A stretch of 64,000 bases of DNA from Caenicola sp034331105. Lineage in GTDB: Bacteria > Synergistota > Synergistia > Synergistales > Synergistaceae. The notes beneath the pieces are model-generated. The model was not told where the DNA came from, did no database searches, and saw nothing but the letters and a program-made list of their open reading frames with translations. The position numbers were made by a program, and so were the translations under genes. Of this stretch, positions 1-7,969 are shown piece after piece (position 1 is the stretch's first letter; each line of letters begins with the position of its first letter). The stretch covers positions 310,001 to 374,000 of the forward strand of contig JAXQGB010000015.1 in the NCBI GenBank assembly GCA_034331105.1, read 5' to 3'.

Positions 1-1187
1 TCAGCCTCAAGAAGCAGGAACCCTCCGTTGGCTTTATGCATGGCCCCGGGTGTGATCCTCCTGAAGTCGGTGTAGAGATTTCCCTGTCGACTTTCGTACT
101 CGACTTTTCCAACCAGGTTATAATAGATGGGATTTGTCTCCCTTATGACCGGAGCTCCCTCATTTGGGTTATTGGAAACAAATGAATTGACTTCATATCG
201 GGTGAAATCAACTTCTGCTGCTTCGTCGCGCGCAGCGGCAAGGAACGCATTGAAGTTGGCAACAAGATCTTCTGTAAAATCGTCGAACCATACCTCAAGT
301 TTTTTATTAGGTGAATATTTAGCCCTTAACTCTGAAAGGATGGGGCCGATAGCATTCCTGCATATCTGGCCTTCGAGCTCCTTGATCTTTTCTTTGAGGT
401 CTTTCTCCCTCTCTCTTATAGATCTCAGTGTCTCAAGAGTTTTTTGGGATATTTCTTCTGATGCTTTTTGCAGCCTCTCCTGTTCTTCTTCAGAAAGGGC
501 CTCGAATTCTTCCTGCTGCATTTCCCTTAGGGCAGGCTCAGGATTTTTGGCATCTGTCTCTTCTGTTGCTTCCGAGGCGTTCTCTGTTTTGGCTGCCTTT
601 TCATCTGTCTCTTTCACAGGAGGAGCAAATATCATCGGAAGGTTTACAAAACCCTGAGGAGTGCGTTTTATTGCAAAATGTTTTTCCTCAGCCCATTTAC
701 GAAGATCTTCCATATATTTGTTTACTTCTTCCTGGAACGACTTTACAAGTTGGGCTTTGTTATCCTCAAATTCATTGTTGTCAAAAGCCTTTGCAAGAAC
801 AGATTTGAGATCTTCAACTGCGTTTTCTGCATCCTTTGAAAGTTCTTTTCCTTTGCCGGCAGGCAGACTGACCGCAAGCGGCGTGCCAGGCTCGTCAAAG
901 TTATATACATAGACCCAGTCGTCAGGAGCAGGCATACTGGCAGCACAGTTTGTGAGTTCCTTCATTGCGTAAGTTGTTCTGCCGCTTCCGGGTTCACCTA
1001 CCATGAAAATATTATAGCCCTTGCTCTGCACCGACAGGCCAAAGCTTACAGCGTGCACGGCTCTTTCCTGTCCGACAAGGCCTTCCAGCCTGCCGATCGA
1101 TTTGGTCGTCCTGAAACCAAGGGACTCAATATCGGTCGTTCTTCTGAGCTTTTCCACAGATAGTTTTTTATCTTTTAAAAGGGACAT
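1..1187 (-). CDS. Lon-like AAA ATPase/protease (COG1067 type), N-terminal part, cut by window edge
   Basis: About 395 codons are open from ATG 1187 to the left edge, so the C-terminal part (expected second ATPase portion and Ser-Lys protease domain) lies outside the window. AGGAGG lies 8 bases before the start. The N-terminus matches the AAA_32-containing Lon-related family: a 'GLVGQERA' element near residue 37, a P-loop at residues 64-71 (GEPGSGRT), and the 'PDDWVYVYNFDEPGTP' element near residue 85, followed by a long charged, probably coiled-coil insertion (about 190-290). The P-loop has Arg70 where a classical Walker A has Lys; I recall Arg as common in this family. Likely an ATP-dependent cytoplasmic protease of unknown substrates. 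The family call is firm; activity cannot be judged from this part. Confidence 0.85.
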   Translation of the reverse strand, partial: MSLLKDKKLSVEKLRRTTDIESLGFRTTKSIGRLEGLVGQERAVHAVSFGLSVQSKGYNIFMVGEPGSGRTTYAMKELTNCAASMPAPDDWVYVYNFDEPGTPLAVSLPAGKGKELSKDAENAVEDLKSVLAKAFDNNEFEDNKAQLVKSFQEEVNKYMEDLRKWAEEKHFAIKRTPQGFVNLPMIFAPPVKETDEKAAKTENASEATEETDAKNPEPALREMQQEEFEALSEEEQERLQKASEEISQKTLETLRSIREREKDLKEKIKELEGQICRNAIGPILSELRAKYSPNKKLEVWFDDFTEDLVANFNAFLAAARDEAAEVDFTRYEVNSFVSNNPNEGAPVIRETNPIYYNLVGKVEYESRQGNLYTDFRRITPGAMHKANGGFLLLEA

Positions 1188-1423
1188 GGTACAGCCTCCT
1201 CGAAAAATTCTAATTTTAAAACGCTTCGATCAAAACACCAGTCAACAATAGACGAAATGGTGTGTTTTCTGCAAGGGGTAATTTACACAAAAGAGAAGCC
1301 GCATAAAATTTGCAGTTTCTCTTTTCTCGCAAATATTCTCATTCTACCCTATAACAAAAGTCAGATCGTTTATAAGGGGTTCTTTATAGTGACATTGTAA
1401 AGACATTTCTAAAAACCAGGCAA
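1188..1423. other. Intergenic stretch between csp terminator and lon-like gene
   Basis: No open frame with a ribosome binding site is visible. It should carry the leftward promoter of the Lon-like gene. A TTGACT near 1240 with an AT-rich block (TTTTAA) about 18 bases downstream on the minus strand is the best but weak candidate. An imperfect dyad (AAAAGAGAA ... TTCTCTTTT, 1291-1325) is present without a following T-run. Confidence 0.4.
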
Positions 1424-1460
1424 TAAAAAGGAAGACAACGAGTTTCCTCGCTGTCTTCCT
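1424..1460 (-). terminator. Rho-independent terminator of csp
   Basis: A near-perfect stem (AGGAAGACA-A-CGAG with CTCG-C-TGTCTTCCT, loop TTTC) at 1429-1460 is followed on the minus strand by a T-rich tract (CTTTTTATTG). It lies 50 bases past the csp stop codon. Confidence 0.85.
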
Positions 1461-1510
1461 CCAATAGTTTATTTCCTTAATTAATAAAGAAATACTCTAT
1501 CTAGCCTAGG

Positions 1511-1714
1511 CTAGATCTTCTCGACGTCAGAAGCCTGGGGGCCTTTGCTGCCCTGTGTGATCTCGAAGGATACCTTCTGACCTTCATCAAGGGTCTTGAA
1601 GCCGTCGCCCTGGATGGCGCTGAAATGTACAAAGACATCATTGCCTTCATCTGTGGTGATAAATCCATAACCCTTAGTTGCGTTGAACCATTTTACTGTA
1701 CCGTTGCTTTTCAA
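1511..1714 (-). CDS. csp: Cold-shock domain protein (CspA family)
   Basis: A 67-residue single cold-shock domain that binds single-stranded RNA and DNA. RNP1 (KGYGFIT) and RNP2 (DVFVHFSA) are intact, as is the usual N-terminal GTVKWFN. The start is TTG at 1714, because GGGAGG ends 7 bases before it; the in-frame TTG at 1729 has no such site. The gene is monocistronic, with its own promoter (TTGACA-17-TAAAGT at 1767-1795) and terminator. A 5-bp hairpin sits at the predicted 5' end of the mRNA, a plausible stability or cold-response element. It is divergent from clpB. Confidence 0.95.
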   Translation of the reverse strand: MKSNGTVKWFNATKGYGFITTDEGNDVFVHFSAIQGDGFKTLDEGQKVSFEITQGSKGPQASDVEKI

Positions 1715-1744
1715 TGTGTTGCCTCCCAACAGGAAATATTGTAA

Positions 1745-1795
1745 TCGGATCTACTCCGACCATGCAACTTTAAACTTATATTTGACACTTGTCAA
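1745..1795 (-). promoter_or_regulatory. csp promoter with a 5'-terminal hairpin
   Basis: On the minus strand, TTGACA (1795-1790), a 17-base spacer and TAAAGT (1772-1767). Transcription should begin near 1760, exactly where the dyad TCGGA-N5-TCCGA (1759-1745) starts. The leader is then about 46 bases and ends in the GGGAGG site. Confidence 0.8.
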
Positions 1796-1968
1796 GCACA
1801 TTTGACTAAATATTTCCCATATATTACCTATTTTGCTGAAATATCAGCATTTTTTTTGAACCACAATAACATTTTACGCAAATCAAAGTAATCGTTGGTA
1901 ATTTTTAGATAATAGACCATTATCCAAAATATTTGTTTGTAATCTACTGTAATTTTTCTATTCAGGCA

Positions 1969-2040
1969 TTGTTTGATTTTATCTGACCTATATAATATCA
2001 AAGAATGGTCAGTAATGGTTAATATGTTTTTACCGGAGGG
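1969..2040 (+). promoter_or_regulatory. clpB promoter, candidate operator and ribosome binding site
   Basis: TTGTTT (1969-1974), 16 bases, then a perfect TATAAT (1991-1996). Directly downstream, across the predicted start point, are two direct repeats AATGGTCA (2004-2011) and AATGGTTA (2014-2021), spaced one helical turn apart. No CIRCE (HrcA) element is seen. The repeats loosely recall heptad repeats bound by CtsR but do not match that consensus. GGAGGG (2035-2040) precedes ATG 2047. The rest of 1796-1968 is AT-rich with no gene. Confidence 0.6.
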
Positions 2041-2046
2041 ATAATT

Positions 2047-4650
2047 ATGAATATGAATAAACTAACACAGAAATCACAAGAAGCTTTTTACGATGCTCAG
2101 AACATTGCAATAAAACATGGTCACCAGGAGGTAGACAGCGAACACCTGGCTCTTGCGCTTATAAGCCAGGAAAACGGACTGATCCCAAAACTTATTGGCA
2201 GGATGGGACTCCCGGCTGAAAATATAAGGAACGCTTTGGAGATAGACCTCAGAAAAAGACCGAGAGTATCCGGCGCAGGCCAGGAGGCAGGCAAGATATT
2301 CGTATCACAGAGACTTTCGCAGTTGATAGTCAATGCCGATGAAGAAGCTGAGAAGCTTAAGGACGAGTACATCTCTGTGGAACATATTTTCCTCGCGATG
2401 CTTTCAGAGGGAGCTTCTTCCCCGTCAACAAAGGTTTTTGCGACCTTTGGACTTACTAAGGACGGATTTTTGAAAACTTTGTGTGAAGTCAGAGGCAACC
2501 AGAGAGTAACTACAGACAATCCCGAGGACACTTATGAGGTCCTGGAAAAATATGGAATAGACCTTGTAAGGGCCGCCAAAGACAATAAGCTTGATCCTGT
2601 AATCGGCCGCGACGAAGAGATCAGAAGAGTAATCAGGATACTGAGCAGGAAAACAAAAAACAACCCTGTCCTGATAGGAGAGCCCGGGGTGGGCAAAACG
2701 GCTATAGTTGAAGGTCTTGCAATGAGGATCCACAGGGGAGATGTCCCTGAGGGGCTGAAGGATCGCTCAATTTTTGCACTTGATATGGGTTCGCTGCTTG
2801 CAGGTGCAAAATACAGGGGGGAATTCGAAGAAAGGCTCAAGGCAGTCCTTAATGAAGTAAAAAAGAGCGAAGGACAGGTCATCCTTTTCATTGACGAACT
2901 CCATACAATAGTAGGCGCAGGAAAGGCTGAAGGTGCTATTGACGCGGGCAACATGCTCAAACCAATGCTTGCACGCGGGGAGCTTCACTGCATAGGCGCA
3001 ACAACTTTGGAGGAATACAGGAACTACATTGAGAAAGACGCTGCACTTGAAAGAAGGTTCCAACCCGTCCTGGTCGAGGCTCCTGACGTTGAAGATACTA
3101 TCTCGATACTGAGAGGGCTCAAAGAACGTTTCCAACTCCATCACGGAGTGAGGATACAGGACAACGCCCTTGTGGCAGCTGCGATCCTTTCAAACCGGTA
3201 TATTTCTGACAGGTTCCTTCCTGACAAGGCCATCGACCTGGTAGACGAGGCATGCGCGATGATAAGGACAGACATCGATTCCATGCCTGCTGAACTGGAC
3301 GATGTATCACGACGTGTAATGCAGCTGGAGATCGAAGAGGCCGCGTTGAAAAACGAGAAGGACAAGGCAAGTAAAGACCGTCTTGAAACTCTTCAGAAGG
3401 AACTTGCAGATCTGAAGGAAAAGGCAAACACCCTTCGCGCTCAGTATGAGACTGAAAAACAAAATATTTCAAAACTTAGGACTATGCGTGAAGAAATTGA
3501 AAAAGTCAGACATGAGATAGAAAAGGCAGAAAGAGAGTATGACCTGAACAAAGCTGCTCAGTTGCGTCACGGCACTCTCCCCGACCTTGAAAAAAAGATC
3601 GGTGAGGAAGAAAAAGCACTAACTTCGGGCGGTACCCGCTTACTTAGGGAAGAAGTAACAGACGAGGAGATCGCTGAGATAATAGCTAAGTGGACAGGTA
3701 TACCTGTCACAAAGCTGATAGAGGGAGAAAAAGAAAAACTGCTCCATCTGGATTCCGAACTGCACCAAAGAGTCATTGGACAAAACGAGGCTGTGGAACT
3801 CGTAGCTGACGCTGTACTAAGGGCCCGTTCAGGAATTAAGGATCCCAAAAGACCGATTGGTTCCTTCATTTTTCTGGGCCCGACAGGAGTAGGTAAAACA
3901 GAGCTTGCAAGGGCACTTGCTGAATCGCTCTTTGACTCGGAAGAAAATATCGTAAGAATAGACATGTCTGAATACATGGAGAAACACTCTGTTTCCAGAT
4001 TAGTAGGAGCCCCTCCGGGATATGTCGGCTATGACGAGGGAGGCCAGCTTACAGAAGCGGTAAGAAGACACCCATATTCGGTGGTACTTTTCGACGAGAT
4101 AGAAAAAGCGCATCCGGACGTTTTCAACATACTGCTTCAGATACTTGACGACGGGCGTGCAACTGACAGCCACGGAAGGACTGTAAATTTCAAAAACTGT
4201 GTAATAATCATGACAAGCAACATCGGAGCACAGGATCTGATCAACGGAATGGACGCCTCAACAGGCGATATATCCGAAAACACAAGAGCCGAAGTAATGT
4301 CTGCATTGAGAAGCAAGTTCAGGCCGGAATTCCTGAACAGAGTCGACGAGATAATCTTTTTCAAGCCGTTGAGGATGGATGAGATAACCGAGATAGTGAA
4401 ACTTCTGCTGCAGAGTCTTCAAGATAGGCTGAAGGAGAGGAATATCATTCTTGAAGTTGCGCCGGAAGCGCTGAACATCGCAGCCAGAAACGGCTATGAT
4501 CCGGTCTACGGAGCAAGACCACTGAAAAGATATCTGCAGAAAAAGCTTGAGACGCAGATCGCGCGCCTTATAATAAGCGGTGAAGCTGCAGAAGGTTCAA
4601 GAATAAAAGTCGAGAACCAGGGCAATGACCTTGTGATCCATGTTGAATGA
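2047..4650 (+). CDS. clpB: ClpB disaggregase (Hsp100)
   Basis: An 867-residue hexameric AAA+ chaperone that extracts polypeptides from aggregates with DnaK. The order is typical of full-length ClpB: Clp N-domain (about 1-150), first ATPase domain with P-loop GEPGVGKT near residue 211, the long heptad-rich middle domain (about 400-520) that separates ClpB from ClpA/C, second ATPase domain with P-loop GPTGVGKT near residue 610, and the C-terminal D2-small domain. No ClpP-binding tripeptide loop was noted. ATG 2047 is preceded by GGAGGG at 6 bases. It is followed 141 bases later by htpG in the same direction, forming a heat-shock pair. Confidence 0.98.
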   Translation: MNMNKLTQKSQEAFYDAQNIAIKHGHQEVDSEHLALALISQENGLIPKLIGRMGLPAENIRNALEIDLRKRPRVSGAGQEAGKIFVSQRLSQLIVNADEEAEKLKDEYISVEHIFLAMLSEGASSPSTKVFATFGLTKDGFLKTLCEVRGNQRVTTDNPEDTYEVLEKYGIDLVRAAKDNKLDPVIGRDEEIRRVIRILSRKTKNNPVLIGEPGVGKTAIVEGLAMRIHRGDVPEGLKDRSIFALDMGSLLAGAKYRGEFEERLKAVLNEVKKSEGQVILFIDELHTIVGAGKAEGAIDAGNMLKPMLARGELHCIGATTLEEYRNYIEKDAALERRFQPVLVEAPDVEDTISILRGLKERFQLHHGVRIQDNALVAAAILSNRYISDRFLPDKAIDLVDEACAMIRTDIDSMPAELDDVSRRVMQLEIEEAALKNEKDKASKDRLETLQKELADLKEKANTLRAQYETEKQNISKLRTMREEIEKVRHEIEKAEREYDLNKAAQLRHGTLPDLEKKIGEEEKALTSGGTRLLREEVTDEEIAEIIAKWTGIPVTKLIEGEKEKLLHLDSELHQRVIGQNEAVELVADAVLRARSGIKDPKRPIGSFIFLGPTGVGKTELARALAESLFDSEENIVRIDMSEYMEKHSVSRLVGAPPGYVGYDEGGQLTEAVRRHPYSVVLFDEIEKAHPDVFNILLQILDDGRATDSHGRTVNFKNCVIIMTSNIGAQDLINGMDASTGDISENTRAEVMSALRSKFRPEFLNRVDEIIFFKPLRMDEITEIVKLLLQSLQDRLKERNIILEVAPEALNIAARNGYDPVYGARPLKRYLQKKLETQIARLIISGEAAEGSRIKVENQGNDLVIHVE

Positions 4651-4708
4651 TCTCTGATTACATGAAGGTGCGTTCGCTGATCCAAACCGGCAAATAATGT
4701 AAAATCTT

Positions 4709-4755
4709 CGGGGCTTCGGACAATGCGGCAACAAACCGCTGCCCCGGACAACTTT
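4709..4755 (+). promoter_or_regulatory. Two-tier hairpin between clpB and htpG
   Basis: Outer stem CGGGGC (4709-4714) pairs with GCCCCG (4741-4746). Inside it, GCGG (4725-4728) pairs with CCGC (4736-4739). A short T-rich run follows (ACTTTTCTT). It could be a weak terminator or attenuator after clpB, or a structured 5' leader of htpG. Sequence alone does not decide between them. Confidence 0.45.
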
Positions 4756-4791
4756 TCTTAAATCAAACAATAAGATCAGGGAGGATTTTGA

Positions 4792-6672
4792 ATGTCACAG
4801 AATATCGAGAAACATGAATTTCAAAGCGAAGCAAAGCAAGTCCTTGAGTTGATGATCAACTCCGTCTACTCCAATCCGGATATTTTTCTGAGGGAACTTA
4901 TCTCCAACGCATCAGACGCGCTGGATAAGCTGAGGATCGAAAGCCTGAGCAACACAGATCTTTCAGATCTGGCAAAAGACGGCGAGATCAGGATCGAGAT
5001 AGACAAAGATTCGAAGACCCTGACAGTGAGTGACAACGGCATTGGGATGGAGCGGGAGGACCTGGTCTCATACCTCGGCACCATTGCAAGAAGCGGTACT
5101 AAAGAATTCGTAAAAGCTATGCAGGAAGCCGCGTCTTCAAAGAACGGCGATCTGATAGGACAATTTGGTGTGGGCTTTTATTCCAGTTTCATTGCCGCTG
5201 ACAAAGTCACCGTCGAAACAAAAAAGGCGGGATCTGACAAGAGCTGGACATGGGAATCTGAAGGCGAAGGAACATATACGATAAGCGAAGGAAGCCGCGG
5301 ATCGAACGGCACAACAATAACCCTACACATGAAAGAAAGAGATAAGGACAACGAAACCTCAAAAGATTATCTCTCAGAATGGACTTTGAGAGGAATTATC
5401 AAACAGTACTCTGATTTTGTCACCTACCCTATCTATCTTGAAGACAAATCAGAAGAGAAAAAAGAGGAAGCGAAAAATGAGCCGGTAAACTCCATGAAGG
5501 CTTTGTGGACAAGGCCGGAGAGTGAGGTAAGCGAGGACGAGTACAAAGAATTCTACCGCCACCTGACTCATGACTGGGAAGACCCGACGGATCGCATCAG
5601 CTACAAAGCAGAAGGTTCCAGTGAATTCCGAGCTCTGCTCTATATCCCCTCCCGTCCCCCGGTCGACCTTTTTTTCCAGGAAGGAAAGCACGGAGTTCAG
5701 CTCTACATACGCCGCATCTTCATCATGAGCGACTGCCGTGAGCTTATCCCGGAGTACCTGCGTTTTATCAAGGGCGTTGTAGATTCCGAAGACCTTTCTC
5801 TGAACATCTCCCGCGAAATACTCCAGCAGGACAGGCAGACTGCGATGATAAAAAGCAGTATTACACGCAAGGTGCTTGACTCGCTCAAAAAAATGAAAAC
5901 AGACCGCCCTGACGAGTATAAAAAATTCTGGCAGATATTCGGAATGGTCCTCAAGGAAGGTATAATATCCGATACTAAAAATCGTGAACAGATAATGAAA
6001 ATATGCCTTCTTGACAGCTCCAGGGGTGAAAAAACCACTCTGGAAGATTACGTTGCGAGGATGGCGGAAGGACAGAAAAATATATACTACATCACAGGCG
6101 GACCGGTCAAAAACCTTGAGATCTCACCAAAGATCGAAGGATTTAAAAAGAAAAACATAGAAGTCCTTCTGCTGGGAGATGCTGTTGACGAGATATGGGT
6201 CAACCATGCAAGAAAATTCGATGAATATGAATTCGTGTCAGTATCACAGGAAGAGATAGCACTGCCGGAGGGAAGCGAGTTCGAAAGTGCAGAGGGAAAA
6301 GAGGAGCTCGAAAAAACGGGATTCATCTCAAAGCTCAAGGAATCTCTCGTCAATATGGTGGAAGATGTAAAAATATCCACAAGACTGGTCGACTCCCCTG
6401 CCTGCTTCGTACAGAAGGGAGAACCCATATCTCCTCAGATGAGGAACTTCTTCCGCAGCATGGGACAGGAAGTGCCGGAGGAAAAGAAAGTCCTTGAGGT
6501 AAATCCTTCACACCCTCTCATTAAGAAAATAGCTTCTGAGACCGAAAAAGGAAATGCCGACGTCGCAGAGTGGGCAAATGTCCTGATGGGTCTTGCTGCT
6601 ATTTGCGAAGGAGAGCCGGTCGAGGATGGAAAAAAATTTACAAGACTCATAACAAAACTTCTGGACAAATAA
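4792..6672 (+). CDS. htpG: HtpG chaperone (Hsp90)
   Basis: A 626-residue cytosolic homodimeric Hsp90. It has the N-terminal GHKL ATPase with the expected motifs: ELISNASDALDK near residue 34, a DNGIGM box near residue 80 and GQFGVGFYS near residue 123. The middle domain has the catalytic-loop region (SLNISREILQQ near residue 340), followed by the dimerisation domain. As in bacterial Hsp90s, the eukaryotic charged linker and MEEVD tail are absent. A GGGAGG site lies 7 bases before ATG 4792. It is downstream of clpB and ends at a strong terminator, so the two are probably co-regulated heat-shock genes. Confidence 0.98.
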   Translation: MSQNIEKHEFQSEAKQVLELMINSVYSNPDIFLRELISNASDALDKLRIESLSNTDLSDLAKDGEIRIEIDKDSKTLTVSDNGIGMEREDLVSYLGTIARSGTKEFVKAMQEAASSKNGDLIGQFGVGFYSSFIAADKVTVETKKAGSDKSWTWESEGEGTYTISEGSRGSNGTTITLHMKERDKDNETSKDYLSEWTLRGIIKQYSDFVTYPIYLEDKSEEKKEEAKNEPVNSMKALWTRPESEVSEDEYKEFYRHLTHDWEDPTDRISYKAEGSSEFRALLYIPSRPPVDLFFQEGKHGVQLYIRRIFIMSDCRELIPEYLRFIKGVVDSEDLSLNISREILQQDRQTAMIKSSITRKVLDSLKKMKTDRPDEYKKFWQIFGMVLKEGIISDTKNREQIMKICLLDSSRGEKTTLEDYVARMAEGQKNIYYITGGPVKNLEISPKIEGFKKKNIEVLLLGDAVDEIWVNHARKFDEYEFVSVSQEEIALPEGSEFESAEGKEELEKTGFISKLKESLVNMVEDVKISTRLVDSPACFVQKGEPISPQMRNFFRSMGQEVPEEKKVLEVNPSHPLIKKIASETEKGNADVAEWANVLMGLAAICEGEPVEDGKKFTRLITKLLDK

Positions 6673-6687
6673 GATCTTCCGAAGCTA

Positions 6688-6727
6688 ACAGGCGTGCCCG
6701 ATCCTTACCGGGCACGCCTGTTTTTGT
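6688..6727 (+). terminator. Rho-independent terminator of htpG
   Basis: A perfect 13-bp stem (ACAGGCGTGCCCG with CGGGCACGCCTGT) with a short loop, followed by TTTTT, begins 15 bases after the htpG stop codon. Confidence 0.95.
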
Positions 6728-6825
6728 AGTTTTAGAACTCCCGGATCGCCTCAGTTTCTTACTTTTTCCGATCTCTTACCGCATAATTCCTTTATTGGGG
6801 ATATTTGATATGTTACACTTATATT

Positions 6826-7530
6826 ATGAGAAAAATAATAATGACTTTGCTCCTGATCTTTTTATTTGCCGAAAGTCCGGCCACTGCCTTTGAAAAAGCA
6901 GCTCCTATGGATTTTATTTTTAAAGGCGGGGACTACCGGGAACGGATAACTATGGTTATAGAAGCCCCCATCACTGCTAGGATCGAGGGACCGGAAGGAT
7001 CCCATTTCTACATTGATTTCACCGGGAGAACCGAACTTCAGAACACTCAAACTGATGATAACGGAATAGAGACTTATTCTGCTATCCCGGAGGCTGTTTC
7101 CATAAGGTCAGACAGGGATGACATCGATCTCAGACAATTTTCTGCAGGATTGATCTATGAACCGGTCACGTCTTCCCTTGCCTGGCTGTTACATTCATCC
7201 GGCCCCGGTCATCCTGAGAAGAAATGGACAAAAGAGCTTTCCGATCACGAATATCAGTTTATCGGATTCCAGACAACAATAACAGCAGATGTAGGAACAA
7301 ATGCTATCCTGGTCCAGTATGCAGGGTCCGTTTCCGGTTCAAATGAAATATTGCTTGAGATCACTGATGCCGACGCACCGGACACCTTGACGAGAAAGGT
7401 CATTTATCCCACGGAGATCCCCGGCTACTTCCAGATGCCGGGAGGCGGGATACTGGGCATCGACAGGATAGAGGCTGAAGAAGGGATCCCTATGCTCCAT
7501 TATGAATGGACAAAGGAACCGCCGCTCTAG
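6826..7530 (+). CDS. Small exported protein of unknown function
   Basis: I do not recognise this 234-residue protein. From ATG 6826 it begins with a basic-hydrophobic signal peptide (MRKIIMTLLLIFLF) and a likely cleavage site near ATA-FE at residue 21-23. The mature part is rich in beta-prone, acidic and Gly/Pro segments with no cysteine or obvious catalytic motif. It contains a possible jelly-roll-like stretch (ITARIEGPEGSHFYIDF near residue 50). In-frame TTG 6805 would add seven residues in front of the signal peptide. Neither start has a clear ribosome binding site, which is unusual for this window. It stands alone between two terminators. Confidence 0.65.
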   Translation: MRKIIMTLLLIFLFAESPATAFEKAAPMDFIFKGGDYRERITMVIEAPITARIEGPEGSHFYIDFTGRTELQNTQTDDNGIETYSAIPEAVSIRSDRDDIDLRQFSAGLIYEPVTSSLAWLLHSSGPGHPEKKWTKELSDHEYQFIGFQTTITADVGTNAILVQYAGSVSGSNEILLEITDADAPDTLTRKVIYPTEIPGYFQMPGGGILGIDRIEAEEGIPMLHYEWTKEPPL

Positions 7531-7560
7531 GATCAGGCCAAAGATAATAATGCCATGGAC

Positions 7561-7595
7561 ATCAAAAGCCCTGCTTACTAAGCAGGGCTTTTGAT
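7561..7595. terminator. Bidirectional terminator
   Basis: A perfect dyad, ATCAAAAGCCCTGCTT and its complement with a 3-base loop, with A/T tracts on both sides. It can end the rightward exported-protein gene and the leftward ferredoxin-tRNA transcript. Confidence 0.9.
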
Positions 7596-7635
7596 CACTA
7601 TGAACAGCCTCGTATTTAAGGGCTGATATTTTTGA

Positions 7636-7712
7636 TGGTGGGCCCATCAGGAATCGAACCTGAAACCATCCGGTTATGAGCCGGGAGCTCTAACCAATTG
7701 AGCTATGGGCCC
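7636..7712 (-). tRNA. tRNA with CAU anticodon (elongator Met or lysidine-type Ile2)
   Basis: A 77-base cloverleaf including an encoded CCA. The acceptor stem is GGGCCCA/TGGGCCC with discriminator A. The D arm is GCTC/GAGC, the anticodon loop CTCATAA, and the T arm TCAGG-TTCGATT-CCTGA. It is not the initiator: position 1-72 is a G-C pair, and the anticodon stem lacks the three consecutive G-C pairs. The outermost anticodon-stem pair is C-A. Methionine elongator and Ile2 (modified by TilS) cannot be separated safely by eye. It starts only 7 bases after the ferredoxin stop, so it is probably cut from that transcript. Confidence 0.95.
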
Positions 7713-7719
7713 GCGTTTG

Positions 7720-7899
7720 TTAATCTATCGTTATTGCTGATACAGGACAGCTGTCTGCGGCCTCTTTGGCACAGTCAGTAATTTCCTGAGAAATAACCAT
7801 GCCCTTTCCTTCGTCTTCATCAAGCTTAAAAACTACCGGGCAAAGCTGAGCGCATACTCCACAACCTATACACTCATCAAGGTTTATCTTGATCCCCAT
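7720..7899 (-). CDS. Small [4Fe-4S] ferredoxin
   Basis: A 59-residue cytoplasmic electron carrier. Cys10, Cys13, Cys16 and the late Cys51-Pro form the ligand set of a single-cluster ferredoxin (CIGCGVC ... SCP). Cys20 and Cys43 are placed as in Desulfovibrio-type ferredoxins, where the equivalent pair can form a disulfide. The tail PVSAIT is typical. GGAGGTG lies 8 bases before ATG 7899; the ATG 5 bases further upstream opens only a six-codon frame. It has its own strong promoter and is probably co-transcribed with the downstream tRNA. Partner enzymes cannot be named from context. Confidence 0.93.
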   Translation of the reverse strand: MGIKINLDECIGCGVCAQLCPVVFKLDEDEGKGMVISQEITDCAKEAADSCPVSAITID

Positions 7900-7918
7900 G
7901 ACATGGTCACCTCCCTTC

Positions 7919-7956
7919 CGGCGTAAGATTCTACGCCAAGAATGGAATTACGTCAA
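7919..7956 (-). promoter_or_regulatory. Ferredoxin promoter with a dyad over the -10 box
   Basis: On the minus strand, TTGACG (7956-7951), 17 bases, TAGAAT (7933-7928). A perfect dyad GGCGTA-N6-TACGCC (7936-7919) covers the -10 element and the start point. It could be a repressor site. Confidence 0.8.
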
Positions 7957-7969
7957 ATGAAATTTTAAT

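Noticed and set aside
127..657. 176-codon rightward Ser-rich frame
   Set aside because: Antisense shadow of the Lon-like gene, which is open over the whole stretch from 1187 to the left edge.
7636..7712. Initiator tRNA(fMet)
   Set aside because: The first acceptor pair is G-C and the anticodon stem lacks three consecutive G-C pairs, so it is an elongator Met or Ile2 tRNA.
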